From: Mesorhizobium sp. WSM4904
GTDB taxonomy: Bacteria > Pseudomonadota > Alphaproteobacteria > Rhizobiales > Rhizobiaceae
Length of the DNA stretch: 64,000 nucleotides
Assembly: GCF_029674545.1 (NCBI RefSeq)
Contig: NZ_CP121354.1
Location: forward strand, 4,163,001-4,227,000
Direction: 5' to 3'
Both the position numbers and the translations under genes were made by a program. The notes beneath the pieces were generated by a model. The model worked only from the letters and a program-made list of their open reading frames with translations. It had not been told where the DNA came from and ran no database searches. This document shows positions 62,428-64,000 of the stretch, piece by piece. Numbering within the stretch: position 1 is the stretch's first letter; each line of letters starts with the position of its first letter.

Positions 62428-64000
62428 ATGCGACGGCAATTTCTAACATCAACGAGCGCCCTTGTTCTATTGCTCGGCGCGGGCCACGCCTACGCCGGAA
62501 TGGACGAGGCAAAAGCCTTTCTGGACAAAGAGATAGGCCCCTTGTCGACGCTTTCGCGCGCCGACCAGGAAAAGGAAATGCAGTGGTTCATCGACGCAGC
62601 CAAGCCGTTTGCCGGCATGGAGATCAAGGTCGTGTCGGAAACCATCGCCACGCATTCCTATGAATCGCAGGTGCTGGCGCCGGCCTTCTCCGCCATCACC
62701 GGCATCAAGGTCACGCACGACACCATCCAGGAAGGCGATGTCGTCGAGAAGATCCAGACCCAGATGCAGACCGGCCAGAATCTCTATGACGGCTGGGTCA
62801 ACGACTCCGACCTGATCGGCACGCACTGGCGCTATCAGCAGGTGCGCAATCTCTCCGACTGGATGGCGGGCGACGGCAAGGACGTCACCGACCCGATGCT
62901 CGACGTCGACGACTTCATCGGCAAGTCGTTCACCACCGCGCCGGACGGCAAGCTCTACCAGCTTCCCGACCAGCAGTTCGCCAACCTCTACTGGTTCCGC
63001 TACGACTGGTTCAACGACGAGAAGAACAAGGCGGACTTCAAGGCCAAGTACGGCTACGACCTCGGCGTTCCGGTCAACTGGTCGGCCTATGAGGATATTG
63101 CCGCCTTCTTCACCGGCCGCGAGATCGACGGCAAGAAGGTCTTCGGCCATATGGACTACGGCAAGAAGGACCCGTCGCTGGGCTGGCGCTTCACCGACGC
63201 TTGGCTGTCCATGGCCGGCAATGGCGACAAGGGCATTCCGAACGGCAAGCCGGTCGACGAGTGGGGCATCAAGGTCGACGAGAACTCGCGTCCCGTCGGC
63301 TCCTGCGTCGCCCGCGGCGGCGACACCAACGGCCCGGCTTCGGTCTACGCCATCCAGAAATATCTCGACTGGCTGAAGGCCTATGCGCCGCCGGAAGCGC
63401 AGGGCATGACCTTCTCTGAATCCGGTCCGGTGCCCTCGCAGGGCACGATCGCGCAGCAGATCTTCTGGTACACCGCCTTCACCGCCGACATGGCCAAGCC
63501 CGGCCTGCCGGTGGTGAACGAGGACGGCACGCCGAAATGGCGTGTCGCGCCGTCGCCGCACGGCGTCTACTGGAAGGACGGCATGAAGCTCGGCTATCAG
63601 GACGCGGGTTCCTGGACGCTGATGAAGTCGACGCCGACCGACCGCGCCAAGGCCGCCTGGCTCTATGCGCAGTTCGTGGTGTCGAAGACGGTCGACGTGA
63701 AGAAGAGCCATGTCGGCCTCACCTTCATCCGCGACTCCACCATCCACGACAAGAGCTTCACCGAACGGGCGCCGAAACTCGGCGGCCTCGTCGAGTTCTA
63801 CCGCTCGCCGGCACGCGTGCAGTGGACCCCGACCGGCACCAATGTTCCGGATTATCCGAAGCTGGCGCAGCTTTGGTGGCAGAACATCGGCGATGCTTCT
63901 TCCGGCGCCAAGAGTCCGCAGGAAGCGATGGACTCGCTCTGCGCCGACCAGGAGAAGGTGCTCGAACGTCTCGAAAAGGCGGGCGTGCAGGGCGACATCG
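62428..64000 (+). CDS. glpV: glycerol ABC importer substrate-binding protein GlpV, 3' end outside window
   Basis: At least 524 residues of a periplasmic binding protein (large cluster-type, MalE fold). A Sec signal (RRQFLTSTSALVLLLGAGHAYA) is followed by LSRADQEKEMQWFIDAAKPFAGMEI, THDTIQEGDVVEKIQTQMQTG, QFANLYWFRYDWF and NTNGPASVYAIQ-type segments. GGAGGAG precedes the ATG at 62428. The frame is still open at base 64000. Its position last in glpD-glpSTPQUV, and not first, explains why the upstream hairpin may matter for its level. Confidence 0.92.
   Translation, partial: MRRQFLTSTSALVLLLGAGHAYAGMDEAKAFLDKEIGPLSTLSRADQEKEMQWFIDAAKPFAGMEIKVVSETIATHSYESQVLAPAFSAITGIKVTHDTIQEGDVVEKIQTQMQTGQNLYDGWVNDSDLIGTHWRYQQVRNLSDWMAGDGKDVTDPMLDVDDFIGKSFTTAPDGKLYQLPDQQFANLYWFRYDWFNDEKNKADFKAKYGYDLGVPVNWSAYEDIAAFFTGREIDGKKVFGHMDYGKKDPSLGWRFTDAWLSMAGNGDKGIPNGKPVDEWGIKVDENSRPVGSCVARGGDTNGPASVYAIQKYLDWLKAYAPPEAQGMTFSESGPVPSQGTIAQQIFWYTAFTADMAKPGLPVVNEDGTPKWRVAPSPHGVYWKDGMKLGYQDAGSWTLMKSTPTDRAKAAWLYAQFVVSKTVDVKKSHVGLTFIRDSTIHDKSFTERAPKLGGLVEFYRSPARVQWTPTGTNVPDYPKLAQLWWQNIGDASSGAKSPQEAMDSLCADQEKVLERLEKAGVQGDI

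Overview
The window reads as chromosomal backbone of a GC-rich alphaproteobacterium of the order Hyphomicrobiales, most like Mesorhizobium or a close relative. The signs are a CckA hybrid kinase, a fliO-dksA pair, a rhizobial-type glycerol ABC importer operon (glpRDSTPQUV), the urtABCDE urea importer, LexA boxes of the GAAC-N7-GAAC type and several families of short intergenic palindromic repeats. The genus is an inference from gene content; no rRNA gene is present to confirm it. I saw no tRNA, rRNA, CRISPR array, prophage or conventional insertion sequence.

Layout. 1-6.2 kb: a partial CPA2 antiporter, a small lipoprotein, a secreted protein, the ycjX-ycjF pair, a SixA-type phosphatase and dksA. 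6.3-10.6 kb: fliO, cckA and deoD. 10.6-16.4 kb: a ribbon-helix-helix protein, a glyoxalase-like protein, a Tat-exported GMC oxidoreductase with its small subunit, a PhoX phosphatase and a secreted protein. 16.6-22.5 kb: urtABCDE behind a near-perfect sigma-54 promoter. 22.5-26.1 kb: repeats, a diguanylate cyclase, small proteins and DUF72. 26.1-34 kb: uvrA and ssb, each with a LexA box, separated by an accessory block (clpP paralogue, SRPBCC/ArsR pair, cupin). 34-38 kb: osmC, marC, a VOC protein, an AraC regulator and an internally deleted SulP transporter. 38-46 kb: gyrA, coaD, two cyclophilins, queA and tgt. 46-49.3 kb: a short-chain dehydrogenase, a GT-C-like membrane protein, DUF4864 and a stand-alone RAM domain. 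49.5-54 kb: the Anbu operon (ATP-grasp, alpha-E, transglutaminase, Anbu protease). 54-64 kb: a PLP decarboxylase, then glpR and glpD-glpSTPQUV, with glpV running off the end.

The most unusual object is a 468-bp element at 50891-51358 inside the Anbu operon. It holds a four-helix-bundle (23S rRNA intervening-sequence type) gene between inverted arms built from 7-bp tandem repeats. The differences between the arms keep base pairing, as G.U, only in the coding-strand RNA, so it looks like an intervening sequence placed in an mRNA rather than in 23S rRNA. A related heptamer array supplies the stop codon of osmC at 34570. Other points: complementary degeneracy of the two glycerol-importer ATPases, loss of zinc ligands in Tgt, DksA and UvrA, an SDR lacking its catalytic lysine, and an intrinsic terminator placed directly before a ribosome binding site.
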